Assembly: GCA_030526995.1 (NCBI GenBank)
Contig: JAUNBP010000009.1
Location: forward strand, 1-46,685
Origin: Clostridia bacterium
Lineage (GTDB): Bacteria; Bacillota; Clostridia; Christensenellales; CAG-138
Length of the DNA stretch: 46,685 bases
Direction: 5' to 3'
Under the pieces are notes generated by a model. It was given only the letters and a program-made list of their open reading frames with translations, had not been told where the DNA came from and made no database searches. The position numbers and the translations under genes are program-made. Of the stretch, positions 39,797-46,685 are shown one piece after another (positions within the stretch are counted from its first letter, which is position 1; each line of letters opens with the position of its first letter).

Positions 39797-41383
39797 ATGG
39801 ACCCTTATCGTGTATTGCTCGTCGATGACGAAGAGGATATTCGGGTCGGCATAAGCCGCAAGATGCCGTGGGCCGAGCTCGGCTTTGAACTCATAGGCGA
39901 GGCCGAGAACGGCAGCGACGCCTTGGAGCTTGCCGAGCAGCTTCGTCCCGACGTCGTGCTGACCGATATCAAGATGCCCTTTATGGACGGCTTGGAGCTG
40001 TGCAGGCTTCTCTGCCAGCGCTTGCCCGCCGCCAAGTTTGTAATATTCTCCGGCTTTGACGATTTTGAATATGCCAAGCAAGCGATAAGGCTAAACGTGT
40101 CCGAATACATATTAAAGCCCATAAACGCAGCCGAGCTTTCGCTCGTACTCGAGCGGATTAGAAAGCAGCTTGACGAGGAGCGGGTGCAGCGGCGGGATGC
40201 GGAGATGCTTAAAAAAAGATATGAGGAGAGCCTGCCGCTCCTACGCGAGTCCTTCCTTGCCCGCCTTTTGGAGGGCAACATATCGAGGCAGGAGCTTGAC
40301 GAGCGTGCCATTGGCTTGGACGTCTGCCTTGACGGTGCGTCCTACGTCGTTGCTCTGACCCATTTCGACGCCCCGCCTTCCGAGAAGGAGCTTACCTCCC
40401 TCTCGGTAAAGCAGCTCCTTTCGGACAGCCTAAATTCGGAGCTGTTCTCCTTTAGGGTGTTCTTCTTCCGTGATTCGGTGGCGATTCTTGCAGCCTTCCC
40501 GTTTCAGAATGCGCCCATGTACGCCTTTATCGAGGAGATGAACCGAGTATGTATGCTCGCCCGCAGCTACCTCGGAATAAGGCTCACGATAGGCATAGGC
40601 ACGCCCCGCTCCTCGGCGGTTGAGCTTGCCCAATCGGCGGACGGCGCCCTCTCCGCCCTCGGCTATCGGGTGCTTGCAGGCACCGGACGGGCGATATACA
40701 TAGGCGACGTTGAGCCCAACGCACAGACGAGCCTGAGCTTTGACGAGACCGACGAGCGGGAGCTTTCCGATGCGGTTAAGCTCGGCAGCGAGGACGATAT
40801 CCGCCTTGCGGTTGAATCCATAGTAAACAAGCTGCGCCGCACAAACCTTGCGCTTGCCCAATGCCAGCTCTTCTTTTTGGAGCTTTTGACCTGCCTTCTC
40901 ACGCTTGCACGCAAGGCGAACATCGAGCCGGAGGAGGTCTTTGGTGAGGACTTTTTAGGCTCGCTCAAGATTTCCGATTTCAACTCCACCGAGGACTTTG
41001 GCAACTGGTGCCAAGAACGCTGCCTCCGCATAAGAACGCTAATCGGCAGGCAGCGCACGGACTCCGCATGGCGAACCGTTGAACAGGCAAAGAGTTTTAT
41101 CTCTGCCAACTACGCCCGCTATGACCTTGCCGTGGAGCTGCTCTGCGACCATCTTCACCTGAGCCCCGCCTACTTTTCGACGCTGTTCAAGCGGGAGACC
41201 GGCATGAGCTTTACCGCCTATGTCACGAGCGTTCGCATGGAAAAGGCCTCGGAGCTGTTGAAAACCACCGACGAAAAAACCTATCGCATAGCCGAGCTTA
41301 TCGGGTTTTCCGACCCCAACTACTTCAGCTATGTGTTCAAAAAATACTATGGCATGACCCCCACAAAGTTTAGGGGGAACTGA
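39797..41383 (+). CDS. YesN-type response regulator with AraC DNA-binding domain
   Basis: 528 residues from ATG 39797 (SD AGAGGAA). An in-frame ATG ten codons earlier overlaps the region between the -10 and the SD and is less likely. Seen: receiver domain (about 1-120) with acidic LLVDDEEDI, phospho-acceptor aspartate in DVVLTDIKMPFMDG, and a lysine in YILKPI; a long central region; and a C-terminal AraC double helix-turn-helix (about 425-525: LHLSPAYFSTLFKRETGMSF ... IAELIGFSDPNYFSYVFKKY). Partner of the kinase gene 22 bases downstream. Expected to activate mglBAC. Confidence 0.93.
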   Translation: MDPYRVLLVDDEEDIRVGISRKMPWAELGFELIGEAENGSDALELAEQLRPDVVLTDIKMPFMDGLELCRLLCQRLPAAKFVIFSGFDDFEYAKQAIRLNVSEYILKPINAAELSLVLERIRKQLDEERVQRRDAEMLKKRYEESLPLLRESFLARLLEGNISRQELDERAIGLDVCLDGASYVVALTHFDAPPSEKELTSLSVKQLLSDSLNSELFSFRVFFFRDSVAILAAFPFQNAPMYAFIEEMNRVCMLARSYLGIRLTIGIGTPRSSAVELAQSADGALSALGYRVLAGTGRAIYIGDVEPNAQTSLSFDETDERELSDAVKLGSEDDIRLAVESIVNKLRRTNLALAQCQLFFLELLTCLLTLARKANIEPEEVFGEDFLGSLKISDFNSTEDFGNWCQERCLRIRTLIGRQRTDSAWRTVEQAKSFISANYARYDLAVELLCDHLHLSPAYFSTLFKRETGMSFTAYVTSVRMEKASELLKTTDEKTYRIAELIGFSDPNYFSYVFKKYYGMTPTKFRGN

Positions 41384-41405
41384 TTCTTGCGGAAAGGCGG
41401 TACCC

Positions 41406-43220
41406 ATGCGCAACCCTTTTAACTTCATAGTGCGCAAGTGGAAGTCTTTTTACAGCCGTTCCAGCATCCAGCTCATACTCTCCCTCTCGTTCACCGCCTC
41501 GGCGGTCGTGGGAATGATATTTTTGGGGCTGGCCCTGTTCTTGCGCCTCTCCGTCACGAGCAACAATCAGCTTGCCGAGAACAGCAGCCGCATAATGGCT
41601 CAGGTCAATCTCAACATGGACAGCTACCTTCGGCGCATGATGAGCATATCCGACACGATGTACTACCGAGTCATTAAAAACGCCGACCTTGCCGAGGATA
41701 ATATCGATTCCGAGCTTGCCCTTCTGTACGAAAACGGCGGCAACTCCCTAATCTCTATAGCCCTCTTTACGGAGCAGGGCGAGCTTTTGAGCGCAACCCC
41801 GCTCACCGCCCTCAAAAGCGGGGCGAACCCGAGCCAAGAGGGCTGGTTCGTCTCCGCCATAAACCGCATTGAAAACCTCCACTTCTCAACCCCCCACGTT
41901 CAAAACCTCTTTGACGACCCCGATAACCGCTATCGCTGGGTCGTTTCGCTGAGCCGCTATGTCGAAATCATGCGCAACGGCGTTACCGAGGGCGGCGTGC
42001 TGCTCGTCGATATGAGCTTTGCGGGCATTGAGCAGATTTGCGAGGACGTCCTCTTATCGGATTCGAGCAGCTATCTCTTCCTCATCGACGGGAACGGCGA
42101 GATTATCTACCACCCCCGCCAACAGCTCATATATGCGGGCCTGCTCGACGAGAACAACTTGACGGCGGCGGACTATACCGACGGCAACCACACCGAGACC
42201 TTCAACGGCAGCAGGCGGCAGGTGACGGTCAAGACCGTGGGCTATACGGGCTGGAAGCTGATAGGCGTAGCCTATGAGAGCGGAATCACCTCCTATTACG
42301 GGCAGCTCCTCCTGTTCTTCCTCTTCGTCATCCTGTTTTCAATCTTCCTGCTGATATTCTTAAACCTGCGCATGTCGGAACGCATATCCGTGCCCATCAA
42401 ATCGCTCGACAAGGCGGTAAAGGCGCTTCAGGCGGGGCAGCAGGATGTGAGCTTTGATGTCAGCGGCCCCTACGAGATAGAGTACCTCGGCAACTCCATA
42501 CGCTCCCTCGTGCAAACGATGAGAAAGCTCATGGACGACGTCGTTGAAAAGGAGGCGCAAAAGCGGCGAAGCGAGCTGGACGTGCTGCAATCCCAGATAA
42601 ACCCGCACTTCCTCTACAACACCCTCGACTCGGTCGTGTGGATGACCGAAAGCGGCAGAACCCGTGAGGCGGTTGAGATGATAACTGCGCTTGCACGCTT
42701 CTTCCGCCTGTCGCTTAGCGGTGGGTACAGCGTTATCCCGATTTTTGACGAGCTTGAACACGCCAAATACTACCTTGCGATACAGCAGATGCGCTACAAG
42801 AACAAGTTTGAGACCGAGATTACCATGGACGAGGCTCTGAACGGGCTTTATACCATCAAGCTCATCGTTCAGCCCATCTTGGAAAACGCCATCTATCACG
42901 GGGTTGCCGTGGGCGATGACGACGGAAAGATTACGGTTCACGCCTTCCTCGAGGGCGACGCCGTCATTATTGAGATTGCCGATAACGGCTCGGGAATGCC
43001 GCCCGAAACCGTTGCCCGCCTGCTCGATGAGAGCAGCGAGCCCTCCCCTGCCTCGGAGGGTTCGGGCATTGGGCTTAAGAACGTGCACAGGCGCATTCGC
43101 CTCGCCTTCGGGGATGAGTACGGCGTTTCGATATCCAGCGAGCCCGACGTTGGCACAACGGTCAGGATACGCCTGCCGCAGCTGCACGAACGGGCTGCCC
43201 ACGAGACTGAAAGGAGATAG
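41406..43220 (+). CDS. YesM/LytS-type sensor histidine kinase
   Basis: 604 residues. Seen: membrane segment 1 (about 20-46), an extracellular sensor region of about 240 residues (Cache-like), membrane segment 2 (about 297-320: LLLFFLFVILFSIFLLIF), a HAMP linker, the His_kinase block with QSQINPHFLYNTLDSVVWM whose histidine is the phosphorylation site, and an HATPase domain with ENAIYHGV, DNGSGMP and GSGIGLKNVHRR. The adjacent genes encode extracellular sugar-binding-like proteins, which probably present the signal, as shown for XylFII with LytS in Clostridium. SD GGAAAGG, overlapping operon spacing. Confidence 0.94.
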   Translation: MRNPFNFIVRKWKSFYSRSSIQLILSLSFTASAVVGMIFLGLALFLRLSVTSNNQLAENSSRIMAQVNLNMDSYLRRMMSISDTMYYRVIKNADLAEDNIDSELALLYENGGNSLISIALFTEQGELLSATPLTALKSGANPSQEGWFVSAINRIENLHFSTPHVQNLFDDPDNRYRWVVSLSRYVEIMRNGVTEGGVLLVDMSFAGIEQICEDVLLSDSSSYLFLIDGNGEIIYHPRQQLIYAGLLDENNLTAADYTDGNHTETFNGSRRQVTVKTVGYTGWKLIGVAYESGITSYYGQLLLFFLFVILFSIFLLIFLNLRMSERISVPIKSLDKAVKALQAGQQDVSFDVSGPYEIEYLGNSIRSLVQTMRKLMDDVVEKEAQKRRSELDVLQSQINPHFLYNTLDSVVWMTESGRTREAVEMITALARFFRLSLSGGYSVIPIFDELEHAKYYLAIQQMRYKNKFETEITMDEALNGLYTIKLIVQPILENAIYHGVAVGDDDGKITVHAFLEGDAVIIEIADNGSGMPPETVARLLDESSEPSPASEGSGIGLKNVHRRIRLAFGDEYGVSISSEPDVGTTVRIRLPQLHERAAHETERR

Positions 43221-43223
43221 CTT

Positions 43224-44171
43224 ATGAAGCGCAGAATCAAAAAAAGAACGTTGATGCTCATGTCGGTTCTGTTCCTTTTGGGACTTGGCGTGCTGTTCTC
43301 GCTGGTGACCTTTGACAGGCTCGGCACCGAGTCCGAAGCCCTGATAGAGCTGTCCGTTATAGTTCGGGACTCCGACAGCGGGCTTTGGACCGCCTCCCGC
43401 TACGGCATGGAGCAGGCGGCTGCGGACTACGGCGCAGAGCTTAGATTTTTAACGCTTACGACCTCCAACAGCTCGGACAGCCAGCAGACGCTTTTGGAGC
43501 GTGAAGTATCCAACGGTGCCGATGCGATAGTCTTGGTGCCGGCGGATCCCATAGCCATCGGGGAGTCCGTACGTGCCGCCTCCGCCTCCGCCTCCATCGT
43601 AACCATGGAATCCGATATGTCCGACTACGGCGCTTCGGCCTGCATATGCGTGGACGGGGCGGAGCTGTCTCGGGCCATCGGAGCCTCGGTAATCGAGGGC
43701 ACGCTCGACGGGGACAGCGTGATTATCACCTACTCCTCCCAAGCCAACTTTCAATCGCAGCTTCGTGTCACCGAGACCGCAGCCACGCTCAGGGAGAACG
43801 GGCGGCGGGTAACCCTCTGCTCGGTGGAACGCATAGGAATGTACCTGAACTTCTCGCCCCCCGATGCGGTTATTGCCCTCGATTCCGCCGCATTGGAGCG
43901 GGTGGCGCAGCTCGTTATTAATCGTGAGGAACGCCCCAAGATATACGGCACCGGCGCAACCTCAGATATAGTTCACTACCTTGAGATAGGCATAATAGAG
44001 GTGATTGCGGCAAAGAACGAGTATGCCGCAGGCTACTTGGCGGTTCAAACGGCAGTGCAGAAGGCTCGGCATGAGAAAACCGAACCGATAGATTACCTGC
44101 CCTTCTACCTTATAACCTACGAAACGATGTATGAGCCGGACAACCAAAAGCTGCTCTTCCCCGTATCCTGA
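43224..44171 (+). CDS. Membrane-anchored periplasmic-binding-like protein, probable sugar co-sensor
   Basis: 315 residues. An N-terminal basic patch and a single uncleaved-looking membrane segment (about 9-28: TLMLMSVLFLLGLGVLFSLV) precede a Peripla_BP_4-type domain (SVIVRDSDSGLWTASRYGME ... GADAIVLVPADP). No lipobox cysteine. Starts 3 bases after the kinase stop with SD AAAGGAGA. In the described XylFII-LytS-YesN system a similarly anchored binding protein associates with the kinase. The gene order here fits the same arrangement. Domain conservation is low, so ligand binding is not assured. Confidence 0.8.
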   Translation: MKRRIKKRTLMLMSVLFLLGLGVLFSLVTFDRLGTESEALIELSVIVRDSDSGLWTASRYGMEQAAADYGAELRFLTLTTSNSSDSQQTLLEREVSNGADAIVLVPADPIAIGESVRAASASASIVTMESDMSDYGASACICVDGAELSRAIGASVIEGTLDGDSVIITYSSQANFQSQLRVTETAATLRENGRRVTLCSVERIGMYLNFSPPDAVIALDSAALERVAQLVINREERPKIYGTGATSDIVHYLEIGIIEVIAAKNEYAAGYLAVQTAVQKARHEKTEPIDYLPFYLITYETMYEPDNQKLLFPVS

Positions 44172-44193
44172 CCACAAAAAAGGAGGCGATTAT

Positions 44194-45237
44194 ATGAAAA
44201 AATTTGTTCTTAGGGCTGTGGCCATCCTGCTTTTATTAAACCTTATATTTCCGCTTGCCGCCTGCGGGGGCGCCGAGGACGACGTTACGACGATTCGCAT
44301 AGGCGTGGCGCTCTACAAGCAGGACGACACCTTCATCTCCCTCGTCTCGCAGGAGCTTGAGAAGTATGCGATGGAGAAGGAGGCGGAGCTTGGGATAAAG
44401 ATTAACCTCTACATTTCGGACGGAAACGGAAGTCAGTCCGCACAGAACGAGCAGATAGACCGCTTTTTGGACAGGGGCTACGATATAATCTGCGTCAACG
44501 TCGTGGACAGAACCGCCGCCGCCGTGTTGATAGACAAGGCGCAAAACGCCGAGGTGCCTATCATCTTTTTCAATCGCGAACCGGTCTATGAGGATATGAT
44601 GCGCTGGCATAACGTCTACTATGTAGGTTCCGACGGCGCAGGGTCGGGCGTCCTACAGGGGCAGATAATTTTGAATGCGATTGAAAACGGCACCGTTATC
44701 GACCGCAACGGGGACGGGGTCTTGCAATACGTAATGCTCGAGGGCGAGCCCGGGCATCAGGACGCCCTGCTTCGAACCGAAAACAGCGTTCGTGTGCTGA
44801 CCGCCTCGGGCATAGCCGTTGAAAAGCTCGCCGGCGACAGCGCAAACTGGCAGCGGGGGCAGGCGCTTGAAAAGATGCGCACCTGGCTTAGGGATATGGG
44901 TGAGAGCATTGAGCTTGTCATAGCCAACAACGACGATATGGCGCTTGGCGCAATCGACGCCTGCACCGAGCTTGAGATGGCCGTTGAGGATATGCCCTTT
45001 ATCGTGGGCGTGGACGCAACGCCTCCCGCCCTTATCGCCTTGCAGGACGGAACGCTGAAGGGCACCGTCTTGAACGATGCCGAGGGTCAGGCCCATGCGA
45101 TGATAAACCTCTCCTGCGCCCTCGCCTTCGATGAGCCGATAAGCGCCGCCGTTGAGCTTGTGGACGGCAACTACATATGGCTGCCCTATGTCACCGTGAC
45201 GCTCGACAACATCGAGGATTTTTTGGAGGAGGAATGA
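44194..45237 (+). CDS. Second galactose-type substrate-binding lipoprotein
   Basis: 347 residues from ATG 44194 (AGGAGG upstream). The in-frame ATG at 44131 lies inside the previous gene. Seen: lipobox LAACGG, IIFFNREPV, the calcium loop DRNGDGVLQY, and ELVIANNDDMALGAI, the last identical to the stretch in the mglB product at 35928. A clear paralog of that protein with no permease of its own, last in the sensory operon. It may feed the same MglAC transporter or supply the ligand-bound form read by the kinase complex. Confidence 0.88.
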   Translation: MKKFVLRAVAILLLLNLIFPLAACGGAEDDVTTIRIGVALYKQDDTFISLVSQELEKYAMEKEAELGIKINLYISDGNGSQSAQNEQIDRFLDRGYDIICVNVVDRTAAAVLIDKAQNAEVPIIFFNREPVYEDMMRWHNVYYVGSDGAGSGVLQGQIILNAIENGTVIDRNGDGVLQYVMLEGEPGHQDALLRTENSVRVLTASGIAVEKLAGDSANWQRGQALEKMRTWLRDMGESIELVIANNDDMALGAIDACTELEMAVEDMPFIVGVDATPPALIALQDGTLKGTVLNDAEGQAHAMINLSCALAFDEPISAAVELVDGNYIWLPYVTVTLDNIEDFLEEE

Positions 45238-45266
45238 GCCTTCCCTTAAAGGGTTTGGGCAGGGTT

Positions 45267-45284
45267 CCCCGTACTTCGGGTTTT
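45267..45284 (+). terminator. Weak terminator of the sensory operon
   Basis: CCCG (45268-45271) and CGGG (45277-45280) around TACTT, followed by TTTT, in the short gap between convergent genes. Confidence 0.35.
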
Positions 45285-45289
45285 AGAGG

Positions 45290-46393
45290 TTAAAAATCGT
45301 GCTTGGACTTTTTTGAGAATATGCGTTTGCTTTCCATCGCAATCTCCTTGTTGCGGAGGTTCTTTTCCCGCAGAAACTCGCTCTTGCTCTGTGCAAAGCT
45401 CGCTTCTTGGGTAATCTTTTGATAGCTCTCCCAGCGTTCCCTTGACAGCTCCCCTCTCTCTATCGCAGCCTTTATCGCACAGCCCGGTTCGGTGCGGTGG
45501 CGGCAGTTTGAAAACCTGCACAGGCCGATATAGCCCTCCACGTCCGCAAAGGCCTCAGCCGTTCCGCTGTTGGCGTCCCACATTCCGATTTCTCGCATAC
45601 CCGGGGTGTCGATTATCATGGCTCCGCTTTTTAGCATTATGAGCTGGCGGCGGGTCGTCATATGCCTGCCCTTTGAATCGTCCTCCCGAATCTCCTTGAC
45701 CGCCATCACCTCCTCGCCCGCAAGCGTATTGACCAAGCTCGACTTGCCCACGCCCGAGGAACCCAAGAACACGCTCGTCGTTCGAGGCAGGAAATAGCCC
45801 TCGATTTTGTCCATGCCGTAGCCCGTCCTCGTGCTTATCGCATGGACGCTTGCGCCCATAGCTGCCGCCTTGGCAGCGTTTAGCTGCTCGCTGCAGTCCC
45901 CTACAAGGTCCGCCTTTGTCAGCAGCACTATCGGGCGTGCGCCCGAGCCGAACGCAAGCGTTAGATACCGCTCGAGTCGCTTTATGTTCATATCATGGTT
46001 GAGCGACTGCATTATGAACGCATAATCGAAGTTTGCCGCCACCACCTGCTCCTTGACCGTCTTGACATAGCCCACCGCATGGCCGGAAAAATCGTTGCGC
46101 GAAAACTTTGTCCTGCGCTCGAGGGTTTTCAATATACGGCTGTCCCCGCTCGGGTTGTACTCCATAAGCACAAAATCTCCCGTCGCAGGGTACTGCTCGG
46201 CACCGTCACCGTAGTATGCGCCCGCCTTCAGCCGTGCAAAGGTCTCGCCGTAGCTGCAGATTATTCCGCACCGCTCCCCGTACACCGCAGTCACCCTCGC
46301 AGGCTCGCCCTTGGCGTCCTGGGGCAGCATTTCGGGTAAAAACCCGTAATCTTCAATAGTTATCGTCTCTTCCTCCCAATGTTTGCCCTTCAT
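45290..46393 (-). CDS. rsgA: Ribosome small-subunit-dependent GTPase A
   Basis: 367 residues from ATG 46393. Longer in-frame starts add 61 residues that do not look like RsgA. The circularly permuted GTPase order is visible: G4 TKAD, then G1 GSSGVGKSSLVNTLAG, then G3 DTPGMRE, with an N-terminal OB-type domain and a C-terminal zinc knuckle (CRFSNCRHRTEPGCAIKAA). RsgA checks late 30S maturation near the decoding site. Its start overlaps the stop of an upstream remnant as ATGA. The SD (GGTGG) is 12 bases away, so translation may depend on what precedes it. Confidence 0.94.
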   Translation of the reverse strand: MKGKHWEEETITIEDYGFLPEMLPQDAKGEPARVTAVYGERCGIICSYGETFARLKAGAYYGDGAEQYPATGDFVLMEYNPSGDSRILKTLERRTKFSRNDFSGHAVGYVKTVKEQVVAANFDYAFIMQSLNHDMNIKRLERYLTLAFGSGARPIVLLTKADLVGDCSEQLNAAKAAAMGASVHAISTRTGYGMDKIEGYFLPRTTSVFLGSSGVGKSSLVNTLAGEEVMAVKEIREDDSKGRHMTTRRQLIMLKSGAMIIDTPGMREIGMWDANSGTAEAFADVEGYIGLCRFSNCRHRTEPGCAIKAAIERGELSRERWESYQKITQEASFAQSKSEFLREKNLRNKEIAMESKRIFSKKSKHDF

Positions 46394-46572
46394 GAGGGCA
46401 ATATACCACCTTTGCCGCCCATGGAATCGGAAAAGGAATACATATCCCCGCTGCCGTAAAGATACAGCATGCCGTCCTCGTACTCCCATGTAATCTTGTC
46501 CCCGCACGTGCCCGAGGTTTCGGGCGAAATGAGGCCAAAAATGCAGCCAAGAGTTTTTCGCTCCTCCTTTAC
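46390..46572 (-). pseudogene. Remnant of a BspA/LRR-type surface protein domain
   Basis: An open frame of 60 codons without a normal start, ending in TGA that overlaps the rsgA ATG. It reads SGTCGDKITWEYEDGMLYLY then GSGDMYSFSD, the typical opening block (SGTCG...W...G.L.I.G.G.M) of secreted leucine-rich-repeat proteins in gut Firmicutes. No signal peptide, no LRR. It looks like a captured or decayed fragment. Confidence 0.5.
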
Positions 46573-46601
46573 TCATGCGTCCCGTAATTTTAATAGAATT
46601 T

Positions 46602-46685
46602 TTATACGCAGTTCTCGCCTATCAGCATCAGTATGTAGATTATGCCGCCGACAATCATAAGGATAATCGACCACTTGAAAAAGCC
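46602..46685 (-). CDS. C-terminal end of a membrane protein, partial
   Basis: The last 27 residues (GFFKWSIILMIVGGIIYILM, then LIGENCV) before TAA at 46602-46604. One hydrophobic segment. The rest lies beyond the window, and too little is visible to name it. Confidence 0.55.
   Translation of the reverse strand, partial: GFFKWSIILMIVGGIIYILMLIGENCV

Noticed and set aside
1-46685. tRNA or rRNA genes
   Set aside because: No cloverleaf-like or rRNA sequence was noticed by eye. A covariance-model search was not possible, so a missed small RNA cannot be excluded.

Overview
The window is chromosomal DNA of a spore-forming anaerobic Clostridia-type Firmicute. The evidence is a SpoVAC-like protein, [FeFe]-hydrogenases, a flavodiiron protein, AdhE, Rex, dockerin domains, lipoprotein signal peptides, strong Shine-Dalgarno sites and canonical -35/-10 promoters with 17-bp spacing. 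No RNA gene, phage or transposase was recognised. Species cannot be named. Small interspersed palindromes and a hairpin array occur between genes.

Layout. 1-2568 (-): 5' part of a secreted GLUG/Ig-like/InlB-like repeat protein that runs into a dockerin at the window edge. 2976-3816 (-): rplM-rpsI. 4020-4582 (+): a 38-codon ORF and spoVAC, with the expected spoVAD missing. 4773-6753 (+): an AT-rich AAA ATPase/TOPRIM module, probably a defence island, flanked by related hairpins and split near its 3' end by a frameshift. 6924-8011 (-): infC-rpmI-rplT with an attenuated leader and an AUC start. 8342-10132 (+): flavodiiron/flavin reductase/rubredoxin fusion. 10267-12307 (-): three-gene sortase operon. 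12396-15040 (-): a small protein, murF and ddl. 15173-17023 (+): lipoprotein M3-type peptidase. 17221-17880 (-): nitroreductase. 17920-18120: hairpin array. 18108-20174 (-): ECF-type sigma factor fused to a membrane segment and extracellular SH3b domains.

20349-30415 (+) is a redox island: rex, a LysR regulator, adhE, a small APH-fold kinase, a [2Fe-2S] protein, a PAS-containing group C-like (sensory) [FeFe]-hydrogenase, a PP2C/SpoIIE phosphatase, a group B-like [FeFe]-hydrogenase and a low-molecular-weight phosphatase. The genes are tightly packed. rex and adhE both have a TATCGRTA palindrome just upstream of the -35 box. A reasonable model is that NADH/NAD+ (Rex), an unknown effector (LysR) and H2 or ferredoxin state (sensory hydrogenase plus kinase/phosphatase) jointly set electron disposal to ethanol or H2.

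30502-35151 (+) encodes a 1549-residue secreted protein with two 5'-nucleotidase modules, an internal dockerin and an alpha/beta hydrolase. rpmE (-) follows. 35928-45237 (+) is a galactose-type sugar uptake and sensing locus: binding lipoprotein, ATPase and permease, then YesN-type regulator, YesM/LytS-type kinase, membrane-anchored periplasmic-binding-like protein and a second binding lipoprotein. The window ends with rsgA (-), a remnant of a BspA/LRR-type surface protein, and the last 27 codons of a membrane protein (-).

The observations most worth checking are the membrane-tethered sigma factor, the hydrogenase signalling island with its small kinase, the split AAA/TOPRIM module, the sugar-sensing operon, the sortase operon and the hairpin array.
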